A stretch of DNA of 6,612 nucleotides from Bacteroidota bacterium (GCA_022571135.1 JACZYK010000154.1:1-6612), one strand, 5' to 3'. Shown: positions 1-6,505, counted from the first letter of the stretch. Made by a program: numbers and translations. Notes: generated from the sequence alone by a model not told the origin.

Positions 1-985
1 TGGTCGCCAATCCCGTGTCAACAAGGCGACGGTAAAGACGACTTGTTTTTCCACTTCCCAGAATCACCGCCAGTAGTGCCAGAACGGCGGCATCCGGGTG
101 CCCGGCATCAGGAGCCTTGAACGCGACCATCACGGCGCCCAGCTCGCCTGCCAACCGTATGATCGTCCGCCTTTCTCCCCGCTGCGGAGGTTCGACCGTG
201 TGAAGATTCGGGAACGGCTTTGTACGCCCCGGTATGGGCTCAAAATGTTTTCTGACGATCGCCATCGCCGCAACGGGTTCAAAACTACCGATGATCGATA
301 CGGTCGCGTTGTTCGGCCAGTAATAGGTATCATAGAAAGAGCGCAGCTGATCGGCCGAAATGTGCTCGATGTCGGATCGCCAACCGATGGTTGGGTGCTT
401 GTACGGATGAGCGACGAACGCGGTGCTCCAAACCGAATGAAATAGCTTTCGGATCGGATCGTTCTCCCCTCTGTCAAACTCGTTCAGAATGACAATCCGC
501 TCGCTCTCGATGTCCTCCTCCCGAAGCCGCGCGTTACGCATCCTGTCGGCCTCGATTTCGACAGCGTCATTGAGTTTTTCGTCCGGCAGCAATTCGTAAT
601 AGTTCGTGCGATCCATCCACGTCGTGGCATTCACCTGTGCTCCATGACGCTGCAGACGGGCAAATACCGAGGTACCGCTCTCCGTATTGAAGCGTTCGGT
701 TCCCTTAAACATCAGGTGTTCGAGAAAGTGCGTCGCACCCGTTTCGCCCGTTGATTCGTTCCTGGAGCCCACCCGGTACGTTATCATGAAAGCGACCACT
801 GGGGCGATGTCCATGTGCAGGAGGAGCACCTCCAGACCGTTGGCGGCCAACCGGTATGCCGAGATTCCAGCAGATTCTTCAATAAACTCGAACCCATCGA
901 ACGTCGGTCGAGCGTCGATTCTTCGTTCAGGATAAGCGGCCCCATCTCTTTTCGGCGCGTGTCTCCGATCCTCACCTCCGGCCAT
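1..985 (-). CDS. M16-family (pitrilysin/insulinase-like) zinc metallopeptidase, C-terminus beyond left edge
   Basis: An open frame of 328 codons runs without a stop from the ATG at 985-983 off the left edge. The zinc-site signature of M16 peptidases is intact: H86-F-L-E89-H90 inside GATHFLEHLMFKGT. The downstream acidic pair E162/E169 in ESERIVILNE fits the third zinc ligand, about 75-80 residues on. The family block around N119 (NATTWMDRTNYYE) and the AHPYKHPTIGWRSDIE stretch (192-207) are also present. The N-terminal catalytic half spans roughly residues 45-205. The start of the second, non-catalytic M16_C half follows (about 208 onward, with YYWPNNATV). No signal peptide or lipobox is visible at the N-terminus, which is polar and charged, so a cytoplasmic enzyme or an unusual export route is inferred. 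The start lies one base after the polA stop with a GGAGG nine bases upstream, which suggests co-transcription and translational coupling. The substrate cannot be told from sequence. Confidence 0.93.
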   Translation of the reverse strand, partial: MAGGEDRRHAPKRDGAAYPERRIDARPTFDGFEFIEESAGISAYRLAANGLEVLLLHMDIAPVVAFMITYRVGSRNESTGETGATHFLEHLMFKGTERFNTESGTSVFARLQRHGAQVNATTWMDRTNYYELLPDEKLNDAVEIEADRMRNARLREEDIESERIVILNEFDRGENDPIRKLFHSVWSTAFVAHPYKHPTIGWRSDIEHISADQLRSFYDTYYWPNNATVSIIGSFEPVAAMAIVRKHFEPIPGRTKPFPNLHTVEPPQRGERRTIIRLAGELGAVMVAFKAPDAGHPDAAVLALLAVILGSGKTSRLYRRLVDTGLAT

Positions 986-986
986 A

Positions 987-3848
987 TCAGTGCGCCTCCA
1001 GCCAGTTCGGTCCCTGGTTTACATCTACTTCCACCTTTACGCTGAGAGGAAGGGCTTCCGTCATTTCCTCCTTTACCAGAGACTTGAGTCGATCGAATTC
1101 AACGGGTTTAACCTCAAATACCAGCTCATCATGGACCTGCAGCAGCATTCTCGATTCCATTTCTTCACTCTGCATCCGCGCATGAATACGAATCATAGCG
1201 ATCTTGATCATATCCGCCTGCGTACCCTGAATCGGCATATTCACGGCGACGCGTTCGGCAAATGATCTGACAATCCTGTTTCTGGCATGGATATCCGGTA
1301 CGTATCGACGTCTGCCCATTACCGTTTCCACGAAGCCCCTTTCGCGCGCTCGTTCAACCTGAAGGGCCAGAAAACGTGCGACCTGCGGATAGGACTTTTG
1401 ATAGCCCTCGATGAGCGTGCGCGCTTCCGACACGGAGCAGCGAAGTCGCTGAGCCAGTCCGAAGGCCGATATCCCGTACGGGATGCCGAAATTGACTTCT
1501 TTGGCCTTGTTGCGCTGCACCCGTGTAACATCCTCCGGCTCGATCTGGAAGACAAGCGCAGCCGTCGCCGTGTGGATGTCGGTACCGGCCTCGAAGGCGG
1601 CCTTCATGGCTTCATCTTCACTCAAAGCCGCCAGAATTCTGAGCTCAATCTGCGCGTAATCGGCAGACATCAGCACATTACCCTCCGAGGCAACAAAGGC
1701 CCTTCGGATCTCCCGTCCTCGGGCGGTGCGAATCGGAATATTCTGCAGGTTCGGATTGGAGCTCGACAACCGTCCCGTTGCAGCCGTCGTCTGATTGAAA
1801 GACGTATGGATGCGACCCGTCTCGGGATGAACCAGGCCCCCCAGAGAATCGACGTATGTGCTTTTGAGTTTTGCCAGTTCTCTCCAGTCCAGAATGAGCG
1901 CAGGTAACTCATGCTCGGTAGCGAGTTCAAGCAGGACAGTCTCTCTTGTTGAGGGTTTTCCAGTCGATGTCCTGGAAATGATGGGTAACTTGAATTTCTC
2001 GAAGAGTATCTGCGCGAGTTGCTGCGTGGATCCAATATTGAACTGCTCACCGGCAACATCGAAAATCTTTTGCTGCAACGACTCGATATCCTCGCCCATC
2101 TCCTTCGAAAGTAGGTCCAAGACCTGAGTGTCCACCAGAATGCCGGCCATTTCCACATCTGCCAGAACGTATATGAGGGGAAACTCGATCTCCTCAGCGA
2201 TCCGAAGGGCATTCGAGCGCTCCAGTTCGCCCCTGAAAATATCACTGAGACGAAGCGTGACGTCTGCATCTTCACAGGCATAGGACGCCACTTTCTCCGG
2301 GGAAACGTCACGCATGGAAATCTGCTGTTTCCCTTTTCCGATCAGCTCGGAGATCGGGATGGTGTGATAGTCCAGATAACGCCTGGCCAGGGCATCCATC
2401 CCGTGAGAATCCTCCGGGGCGATCAGATAGTGCGCGACCATCGTATCAAACAGTAGACCCCGGACCATGAGTCCATGTCTCGCAAGGACTATGATATCGT
2501 ACTTAATGTTCTGCCCTATCTTCTCGGAATCACTTTCGAGAAGCGGTCGAAGCAATTCGATGACGCGTTCAGTTGTCGTTCCGTCCGGCATGGGCGTCGG
2601 AACGTACCAGGCTGTTCCTGTATCGACGGCAAGCGAAATACCTACCAGCGAAGCCATCATGGGGTCGGTGGACGTCGTTTCCGTATCAAAAGCCAGGCGT
2701 TCACGAGATCCGATTCTTGAAACGAGTTCCGTCACTTCGTCTTCACGCGTAAGAAGACGATAAGTGACCCCTTCCCCGGAGAAAGGGGCGATCGTCTTTT
2801 CCACGCGTTCCTCCGGACTCGCCACTTCCGCGCCGGCAAACAGGTCGCCCTGCATTTGGCCTGCTGGCGATGCTTCTTCCCTTTTATCGGGCTCATTTTG
2901 AGGCGCCGCGACGCGTAGCTCATCGGACCCTTTTCGATGCGCCGCGGCGCGGTCCGCATCGAGCAGTTTGAGAATCCGTCTGTAGAGCGACGAAAACTCG
3001 AGTTCCAGAAACAGCGACTCCAACCTGGACAGGTCCGGATTGTGCCGTCGAAAGTCGTGCCAGTCAAGATCGTGAGGCACGTCGGTAAGAATAGTGACCA
3101 GCTTCTTGCTGAGAATCGCGTCATCCGCATGATTCTGTAGTCCTTCGCGGGCGCGCTTGCCCTTGACCTCGTCGGCATGCGCGAGGACATTTTCCAGCGT
3201 ACCGTACTCCTGAAGTAATTTCACGGCCGTCTTTTCACCGATACCCCGGACTCCGGGAACATTATCGGCCGAATCCCCCATCAGAGCCAGAACATCGATG
3301 AATTGATCCGGCTTCAAACCGAATTTCTCCTCAAAACTGACGTCAGTTACCGGATCGAACGCCTCGCCGCGATAGGCCGGCCGATACAGACAGATCTTCT
3401 TGCTCAGAAGCTGCTGAAAGTCCTTGTCGGGAGAGACGATAACGACGTCGGCATCCTCACGCTCCGCTTCCCGGGCCAGGGTACCTATGACGTCGTCCGC
3501 CTCCACGCCCACCACTTCAATCACCGGGATATCCATGGCCTCGACGATCTCCTTGATGCGCGGGAGATTAGCGATCAGATCCTCGGGAGGAGGATCACGA
3601 TGCGCTTTGTATTCGGGATATATTTCATCCCGAAACGTGCCCCCTTCGCTGTGCGCGTCGAAGACGACGGCCATGTGCTCGATCCCATGGTCTTCAATCA
3701 ATTTCACCAACGCCGATGTGAATCCATATGTCGCTGACGTATTCTGTCCCTTCGAATTGATCAGGGGACGGCTGATGAATATGAAGTGTGCGCGATAAGC
3801 AAGTGCCATCGCGTCGAGGAGGTAAAGAGTGCGTTTCGGTTCCTGCAT
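987..3848 (-). CDS. polA: DNA polymerase I (5' nuclease, 3'-5' exonuclease and polymerase)
   Basis: This is family A DNA polymerase, which processes Okazaki fragments and fills gaps in repair. From the ATG at 3848 it has 953 residues, near the usual 880-950. The 5' nuclease (about 5-300) shows D12, D64, the E116/D118/D119 cluster, D141/D143 and D192/D195, then the helix-hairpin-helix VPGVRGIGEKTA. A charged linker (about 305-360) follows. The proofreading domain keeps all motifs: D388-T-E390 (Exo I), N447/D451 (Exo II) and Y523/D527 (Exo III). The polymerase has motif A D730 (SADYAQIELR), motif B R779, K783, F787, Y791 (RNKAKEVNFGIPYG) and motif C H906-D907-E908. It ends in the typical GPNWLEAH. 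The frame stays open upstream to a TTG at 3920, giving 24 more residues. These do not resemble the family, so the ATG right before EPKRTLYLLDAMALAYR is preferred, although it has no clear ribosome site. The gene diverges from the sugar genes. Confidence 0.97.
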   Translation of the reverse strand: MQEPKRTLYLLDAMALAYRAHFIFISRPLINSKGQNTSATYGFTSALVKLIEDHGIEHMAVVFDAHSEGGTFRDEIYPEYKAHRDPPPEDLIANLPRIKEIVEAMDIPVIEVVGVEADDVIGTLAREAEREDADVVIVSPDKDFQQLLSKKICLYRPAYRGEAFDPVTDVSFEEKFGLKPDQFIDVLALMGDSADNVPGVRGIGEKTAVKLLQEYGTLENVLAHADEVKGKRAREGLQNHADDAILSKKLVTILTDVPHDLDWHDFRRHNPDLSRLESLFLELEFSSLYRRILKLLDADRAAAHRKGSDELRVAAPQNEPDKREEASPAGQMQGDLFAGAEVASPEERVEKTIAPFSGEGVTYRLLTREDEVTELVSRIGSRERLAFDTETTSTDPMMASLVGISLAVDTGTAWYVPTPMPDGTTTERVIELLRPLLESDSEKIGQNIKYDIIVLARHGLMVRGLLFDTMVAHYLIAPEDSHGMDALARRYLDYHTIPISELIGKGKQQISMRDVSPEKVASYACEDADVTLRLSDIFRGELERSNALRIAEEIEFPLIYVLADVEMAGILVDTQVLDLLSKEMGEDIESLQQKIFDVAGEQFNIGSTQQLAQILFEKFKLPIISRTSTGKPSTRETVLLELATEHELPALILDWRELAKLKSTYVDSLGGLVHPETGRIHTSFNQTTAATGRLSSSNPNLQNIPIRTARGREIRRAFVASEGNVLMSADYAQIELRILAALSEDEAMKAAFEAGTDIHTATAALVFQIEPEDVTRVQRNKAKEVNFGIPYGISAFGLAQRLRCSVSEARTLIEGYQKSYPQVARFLALQVERARERGFVETVMGRRRYVPDIHARNRIVRSFAERVAVNMPIQGTQADMIKIAMIRIHARMQSEEMESRMLLQVHDELVFEVKPVEFDRLKSLVKEEMTEALPLSVKVEVDVNQGPNWLEAH
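995..999 (-). promoter_or_regulatory. Shine-Dalgarno for the M16 peptidase, inside the end of polA
   Basis: The minus strand reads GGAGG, nine bases before the ATG at 985, and lies within the last codons of polA. The polA stop (TGA, 989-987) and the ATG are separated by a single base (TGATATG). This site supports the chosen peptidase start and implies reinitiation or coupling with polA translation. Confidence 0.7.
2838..2852 (-). other. Candidate beta-clamp-binding peptide (QGDLF) in the PolA linker
   Basis: Within the low-complexity, charged linker between the 5' nuclease and the proofreading domain, residues 333-337 (numbered from the ATG at 3848) read Q-G-D-L-F. This fits the bacterial sliding-clamp pentapeptide pattern QxxLF, whose favoured form is QL(S/D)LF. 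The surrounding sequence is rich in E, A, P and K and looks disordered, as expected for a tethering peptide. It is a motif match only; binding is inferred. Confidence 0.4.
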
Positions 3849-3967
3849 GGGAGGCGGGAGTAGAGCTAGTCCGAAGCTATGAATTGATCCCGATACAAAC
3901 AGGCCAGGAACCCTTCTCAAGTTGAATCTTACGATCGCGACCCACTGACAAGACGTCTGATCCTACC
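3849..3967. promoter_or_regulatory. Divergent intergenic region between polA and rmlB
   Basis: This 119-bp spacer must hold the start signals for both divergent transcription units. On the minus strand TTGAGA (3920-3915) and TGTATC (3897-3892) are 17 bases apart and could be a poor sigma-70-type promoter for polA, with only a partial -10 match. No convincing -35/-10 pair was found for rmlB on the plus strand. No strong ribosome-binding sequence precedes either start. A Bacteroidota-type -33/-7 (TTTG/TAnnTTTG) element was looked for and not recognised. Confidence 0.35.
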
Positions 3968-5068
3968 GTGGAGAAACCACTGAAGCACACGCCGGAATCT
4001 GTTCTGGTAACCGGAGGAGCCGGCTTTATTGGTTCCAACTACCTCCTTCGTATGGTCCGTAAATACCCGGATGTTCGGTTCGTGAACCTGGATGCGCTAA
4101 CCTATGCCGGAAATCTGGCGAATCTCCATGAGATAGAAGAGGCGTCAAACTATCGCTTCGTGCGCGGGGATATTTCCGATAGCAACCTCGTCGACAGTCT
4201 GTTCGAACAATTCCGTTTTACGACGGTCGTACACTTTGCCGCAGAAAGCCACGTGGACCGGTCGATCGAAGATCCACTCGCGTTTGTTCGCACGAATGTA
4301 ACGGGGTCCACGACGCTCCTGGATGTTGCGCGGCACCATTGGGTCGAGAACGGTAACGCTTCCAGAATGCGCTTCCATCACATTTCTACCGATGAAGTGT
4401 TCGGTTCTCTGGGACTCGATGGGCGTTTTTCCGAGGATACCCCGTACGCTCCACGATCGCCATATGCGGCATCGAAGGCATCGAGCGATCATTTCGCGCG
4501 GGCATACGCGGAGACATTCGGTCTTCCCGTCATTATCTCGAACGCTTCGAATAATTTCGGCCCCTTTCAGTTTCCGGAGAAACTGATACCGCTCGTAATT
4601 TCAAATGCCCTGGATCTCAAACCGATTCCCGTCTACGGGCGAGGCGAAAATGTCCGCGACTGGTTGTACGTTGAGGATCATTGCGCTGCCCTCGACACGA
4701 TTTTGCATTTCGGCTCCGATCTGAGAACATACCTTGTCGGCGCCGGCAATGAAGTCCCCAACCTCGATCTGGTTCGCTCTCTGGTTGATCTTGTCGATAG
4801 GACGCTCGATCGCTCCGAGGGGACCGCGCGTAAGCTGATCCGTTTCGTAAAGGATCGTCCGGGGCACGACTTCCGCTATGCGCTGGATGTGTCCCGGATA
4901 CAGGAGGAACTGGGATGGGAACCCGATCACACTCTGGAGGACGGGCTCAAAAAGACCGTCGACTGGTATCTGTCTAACAAGGGGTGGCTCGATTCCGTTC
5001 GGGACGATTCCTATTTACACTATTATGATCGGATGTATACGGACCGGCTGAATTCCGGCGGTAATTAG
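3968..5068 (+). CDS. rmlB: dTDP-glucose 4,6-dehydratase (RmlB/SpsJ type)
   Basis: An extended short-chain dehydrogenase/reductase that converts dTDP-glucose to dTDP-4-keto-6-deoxy-D-glucose using bound NAD, in the cytoplasm. At 366 residues it matches the family. The Rossmann motif GGAGFIG is at 16-22 and the NAD-ribose aspartate fits D42 (LDALTYAGN). HFAAESHVDRS (89-99) follows. The catalytic triplet T141-D142-E143 sits in HISTDEVFG, and Y166/K170 form the YxxxK pair. The substrate region NNFGPFQFPEKLIP (195-208) and the VRDWLYVEDHC stretch (229-239) are typical. At the usual CSNNYGP position the sequence reads ASNNFGP, so Cys is replaced by Ala. The start is GTG: an in-frame stop lies at 3923-3925, no ATG, GTG or TTG lies between, and the next ATG would remove the Rossmann motif. 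No clear Shine-Dalgarno is seen. The stop codon TAG forms the first three bases of a palindromic repeat. Confidence 0.95.
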   Translation: MEKPLKHTPESVLVTGGAGFIGSNYLLRMVRKYPDVRFVNLDALTYAGNLANLHEIEEASNYRFVRGDISDSNLVDSLFEQFRFTTVVHFAAESHVDRSIEDPLAFVRTNVTGSTTLLDVARHHWVENGNASRMRFHHISTDEVFGSLGLDGRFSEDTPYAPRSPYAASKASSDHFARAYAETFGLPVIISNASNNFGPFQFPEKLIPLVISNALDLKPIPVYGRGENVRDWLYVEDHCAALDTILHFGSDLRTYLVGAGNEVPNLDLVRSLVDLVDRTLDRSEGTARKLIRFVKDRPGHDFRYALDVSRIQEELGWEPDHTLEDGLKKTVDWYLSNKGWLDSVRDDSYLHYYDRMYTDRLNSGGN

Positions 5069-5187
5069 GGCCTGACAACGCTACCTGATAGCGCCCTGTA
5101 GCCGCCTGTAAACGGCGAATCAAGGCGTGAGGAGAGACTTTTGGTACAATCAAATGATCGACGAACAACACACGTTTACAGGCCCTA
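5066..5187 (+). repeat. Palindromic intergenic repeat, long copy (122 bp, MITE-like)
   Basis: The element begins with TAGGGCCTG (5066-5074), which includes the rmlB stop codon, and ends with CAGGCCCTA (5179-5187), its exact inverse. Allowing two mismatches the terminal repeats extend to 15 bases (TAGGGCCTGACAACG against CGTTTACAGGCCCTA). Inside are a perfect hairpin CGCTA-CCTGA-TAGCG (5079-5093) and an extra 11-bp inverted repeat, GCCTGTAAACG (5104-5114) with CGTTTACAGGC (5173-5183). The right arm can therefore pair with either of two left arms. The first 37 bases match the copy at 6427 at 31 of 37 positions, and the last 14 at 13 of 14. The 71 bases between (5103-5173) are found only here. 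TA sits at both ends, as expected for TA target duplication of IS630/mariner-type elements. A structured terminator-like or REP-like role is the alternative. Confidence 0.75.
5142..5150 (+). promoter_or_regulatory. Possible extended -10 promoter for rmlA inside the long repeat
   Basis: TGGTACAAT fits an extended -10 element (TGn followed by a hexamer matching TATAAT at five of six positions). No -35 match is seen 17 bases upstream. It lies in the part of the repeat absent from the short copy and would give a leader of roughly 45-50 bases before the rmlA ATG. Sigma preferences of this host are unknown, so this is tentative. Confidence 0.3.
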
Positions 5188-5203
5188 ACAGAACCTATCG
5201 CTC

Positions 5204-5959
5204 ATGAAAGGAATCATACTGGCCGGCGGTACTGGCAGCCGGCTCTATCCTCTTACGAGGGTAACCAACAAGCACTTGCTGCCTGTCGGAAGCTACCCCA
5301 TGATTTTCCATCCCCTCATGCGGCTTCGACGAGCCGGGATAACCCGTATAGCCGTCGTCACCAGTCCGGAGCACATGGGAGACGTTGTAAATCTCCTGGG
5401 TAGCGGGCGAAGAATGGGCGTCGATCTCACCTATCGCGTCCAGGATGAACCCGGAGGTATCGGCCAGGCAATCGGCCTGTGTGAGAATTTTACAGGGACG
5501 GATCCCTTTTGCGTCGCTCTGGGAGACAATATTCTTGCAGTCGATTTTCTGAAAGACGTAACGGCGTTCTCGGAGATCCTTTCCGGCACGGAGCGCGCTG
5601 CGCGCGTCCTTCTGAAAGAAGTTCCGGATCCCGAGCGTTACGGTGTTCCGAGATTTGAGAACGGTCGAATCGTCGAGGTCATTGAAAAGCCCGCGAGTCC
5701 ACCCAGCGCCTACTCTGTTATTGGTGTCTACTTCTTCGACCGGGGTGTCTACGATATCATTCGCACACTCGATCCGTCCGAGCGAGGCGAACTCGAGATA
5801 AGTGACGTCATCAGCGTGTATGCCGATCGAGGATGTCTGTCACACGGATATCTGGATGGATGGTGGGGCGATGCCGGAACACTTGAGGGCTGGCACGAGG
5901 CCAATGAATTGGCGAGAGATCTTGTCTACGAAGAACTTTCAGATGATAAATGGACATGA
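5204..5959 (+). CDS. rmlA: Glucose-1-phosphate thymidylyltransferase, short SpsI-like form
   Basis: This nucleotidyltransferase joins dTTP and glucose-1-phosphate to make dTDP-glucose, the substrate for the upstream dehydratase. The 251 residues carry the signature GGTGSRLYPLT (8-18), the lysine loop NKHLLPV (22-28, with K23), PGGIGQA (83-89), the metal aspartate D108 in LGDN, E161-K162-P163, and the second metal aspartate D223 in WWGDAGT. The NKHLLPVG loop and the VQDEPGGIGQAIGLCENF stretch resemble Bacillus SpsI more than enterobacterial RmlA, whose loop is usually SKQLLP. It is about 40 residues shorter than classical RmlA (near 290), lacking the C-terminal tail. The ATG lies 16 bases after the long repeat with no evident Shine-Dalgarno, so its leader is largely repeat sequence. 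The end overlaps the next gene. UDP-glucose or other nucleotide specificity cannot be fully excluded from sequence. Confidence 0.9.
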   Translation: MKGIILAGGTGSRLYPLTRVTNKHLLPVGSYPMIFHPLMRLRRAGITRIAVVTSPEHMGDVVNLLGSGRRMGVDLTYRVQDEPGGIGQAIGLCENFTGTDPFCVALGDNILAVDFLKDVTAFSEILSGTERAARVLLKEVPDPERYGVPRFENGRIVEVIEKPASPPSAYSVIGVYFFDRGVYDIIRTLDPSERGELEISDVISVYADRGCLSHGYLDGWWGDAGTLEGWHEANELARDLVYEELSDDKWT

Positions 5960-6429
5960 CCTGGAGTGAAGGTGAAATCGACGGGTGCATCATTGCTCCC
6001 TTCACCAAGTATTCGGATAACAGAGGCTGGCTGGCCGAGATTTTCAGGTCGGACGAACTTCCGGGCGATGTCTTTCCCCGGATGGGATACATATCGCAGA
6101 CGGATCCCGGACGAGCGCGAGGGCCACATGAGCACGAACATCAAACGGATCTTTTCGCCTTCTGCGACGGAAGTTACCGTGTATATCTGTGGGATGACCG
6201 GGAAGACTCAAAGACATACGGCAAACGAATCGTGCTTTCGTCGGGAGCCGAAAATCCGATGATTGTGATAATCCCGCCGGGGGTCGTTCACGCCTACCAG
6301 AATGTCGGCGACCGGCCTGCGCTCGTCATCAACTGCCCCAGTCGACTCTATGGAGGAGAGGGTCGATCGGAGGCGGTCGACGAAATCAGACACGAAGACA
6401 GATCGGACCAGCGTTTCTCGATGGATTAG
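5950..6429 (+). CDS. RmlC/SpsL-like dTDP-4-dehydrorhamnose 3,5-epimerase family cupin
   Basis: A 159-residue cupin, likely to epimerise the 4-keto-6-deoxy sugar made by the upstream dehydratase. Family marks are YSDNRGWLAEIFR (21-33), RGPHEHEH (57-64, with H60 at the place of the catalytic RmlC histidine in RGLH), YLWDDREDSKTYG (79-91, the usual DxRxxSxTYG), IPPGVVHAYQN (108-118, H114) and Y134 near the expected acid tyrosine. It is shorter than classical RmlC (about 180), as in SpsL-like proteins. A sugar 3,4-ketoisomerase (FdtA-like cupin) is the main alternative, but the DxRxxSxTYG and PPGxxH blocks favour the epimerase family. The ATG at 5950 overlaps rmlA by ten bases. A second ATG at 5956 would give the classic ATGA four-base overlap and is equally plausible; both imply translational coupling. 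The stop TAG starts the short repeat copy. Confidence 0.85.
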   Translation: MDMTWSEGEIDGCIIAPFTKYSDNRGWLAEIFRSDELPGDVFPRMGYISQTDPGRARGPHEHEHQTDLFAFCDGSYRVYLWDDREDSKTYGKRIVLSSGAENPMIVIIPPGVVHAYQNVGDRPALVINCPSRLYGGEGRSEAVDEIRHEDRSDQRFSMD

Positions 6430-6477
6430 GGCCTGTTAAGGCTACCGGAAAGCGCCCTGCAGCGTTGACAGGCCCTA
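6427..6477 (+). repeat. Palindromic intergenic repeat, short copy (51 bp, MITE-like)
   Basis: TAGGGCCTGT (6427-6436) and ACAGGCCCTA (6468-6477) are perfect 10-bp inverse ends. The stem extends to 13 pairs (6427-6439 with 6465-6477) if one G-U pair is allowed in RNA. The first three bases are the stop codon of the epimerase gene. It shares its 37-base left block and 14-base right end with the copy at 5066 in the same orientation, but lacks the 71-base middle. The 25-base loop contains GCGCCCTGCAGC. No run of T follows the stem, so it is not a canonical Rho-independent terminator, although the stem could still affect transcript ends or mRNA stability. Confidence 0.75.
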
Positions 6478-6505
6478 GTGCAAGCGCCGTCGATTGACTG
6501 GATAC

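Noticed and set aside
1287..1907. Open frame of 206 codons on the plus strand
   Set aside because: It lies wholly antisense to the polymerase domain of polA and has no recognisable protein features.
1670..2311. Open frame of 213 codons on the minus strand
   Set aside because: It is an alternative frame inside polA with composition typical of an out-of-frame shadow (rich in R, S and W).
3849..3920. Upstream extension of polA to the TTG at 3920
   Set aside because: The extra 24 residues do not resemble PolA N-termini, and the family start fits the ATG at 3848.
4974..5171. Small minus-strand gene across the rmlB end and the long repeat
   Set aside because: It overlaps rmlB antisense and runs through the palindromic repeat, with no plausible start signal or protein features.
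5066..6477. Integron attC-like sites (palindromes right after stop codons, shared ends, variable middles)
   Set aside because: The ends read TAGGGCC...GGCCCTA and lack the RYYYAAC/GTTRRRY core in the right polarity. No integrase is seen, and one long left block is conserved rather than only the ends.
6427..6477. Rho-independent terminator
   Set aside because: The stem is long, but the loop is about 25 bases and no T-tract follows.
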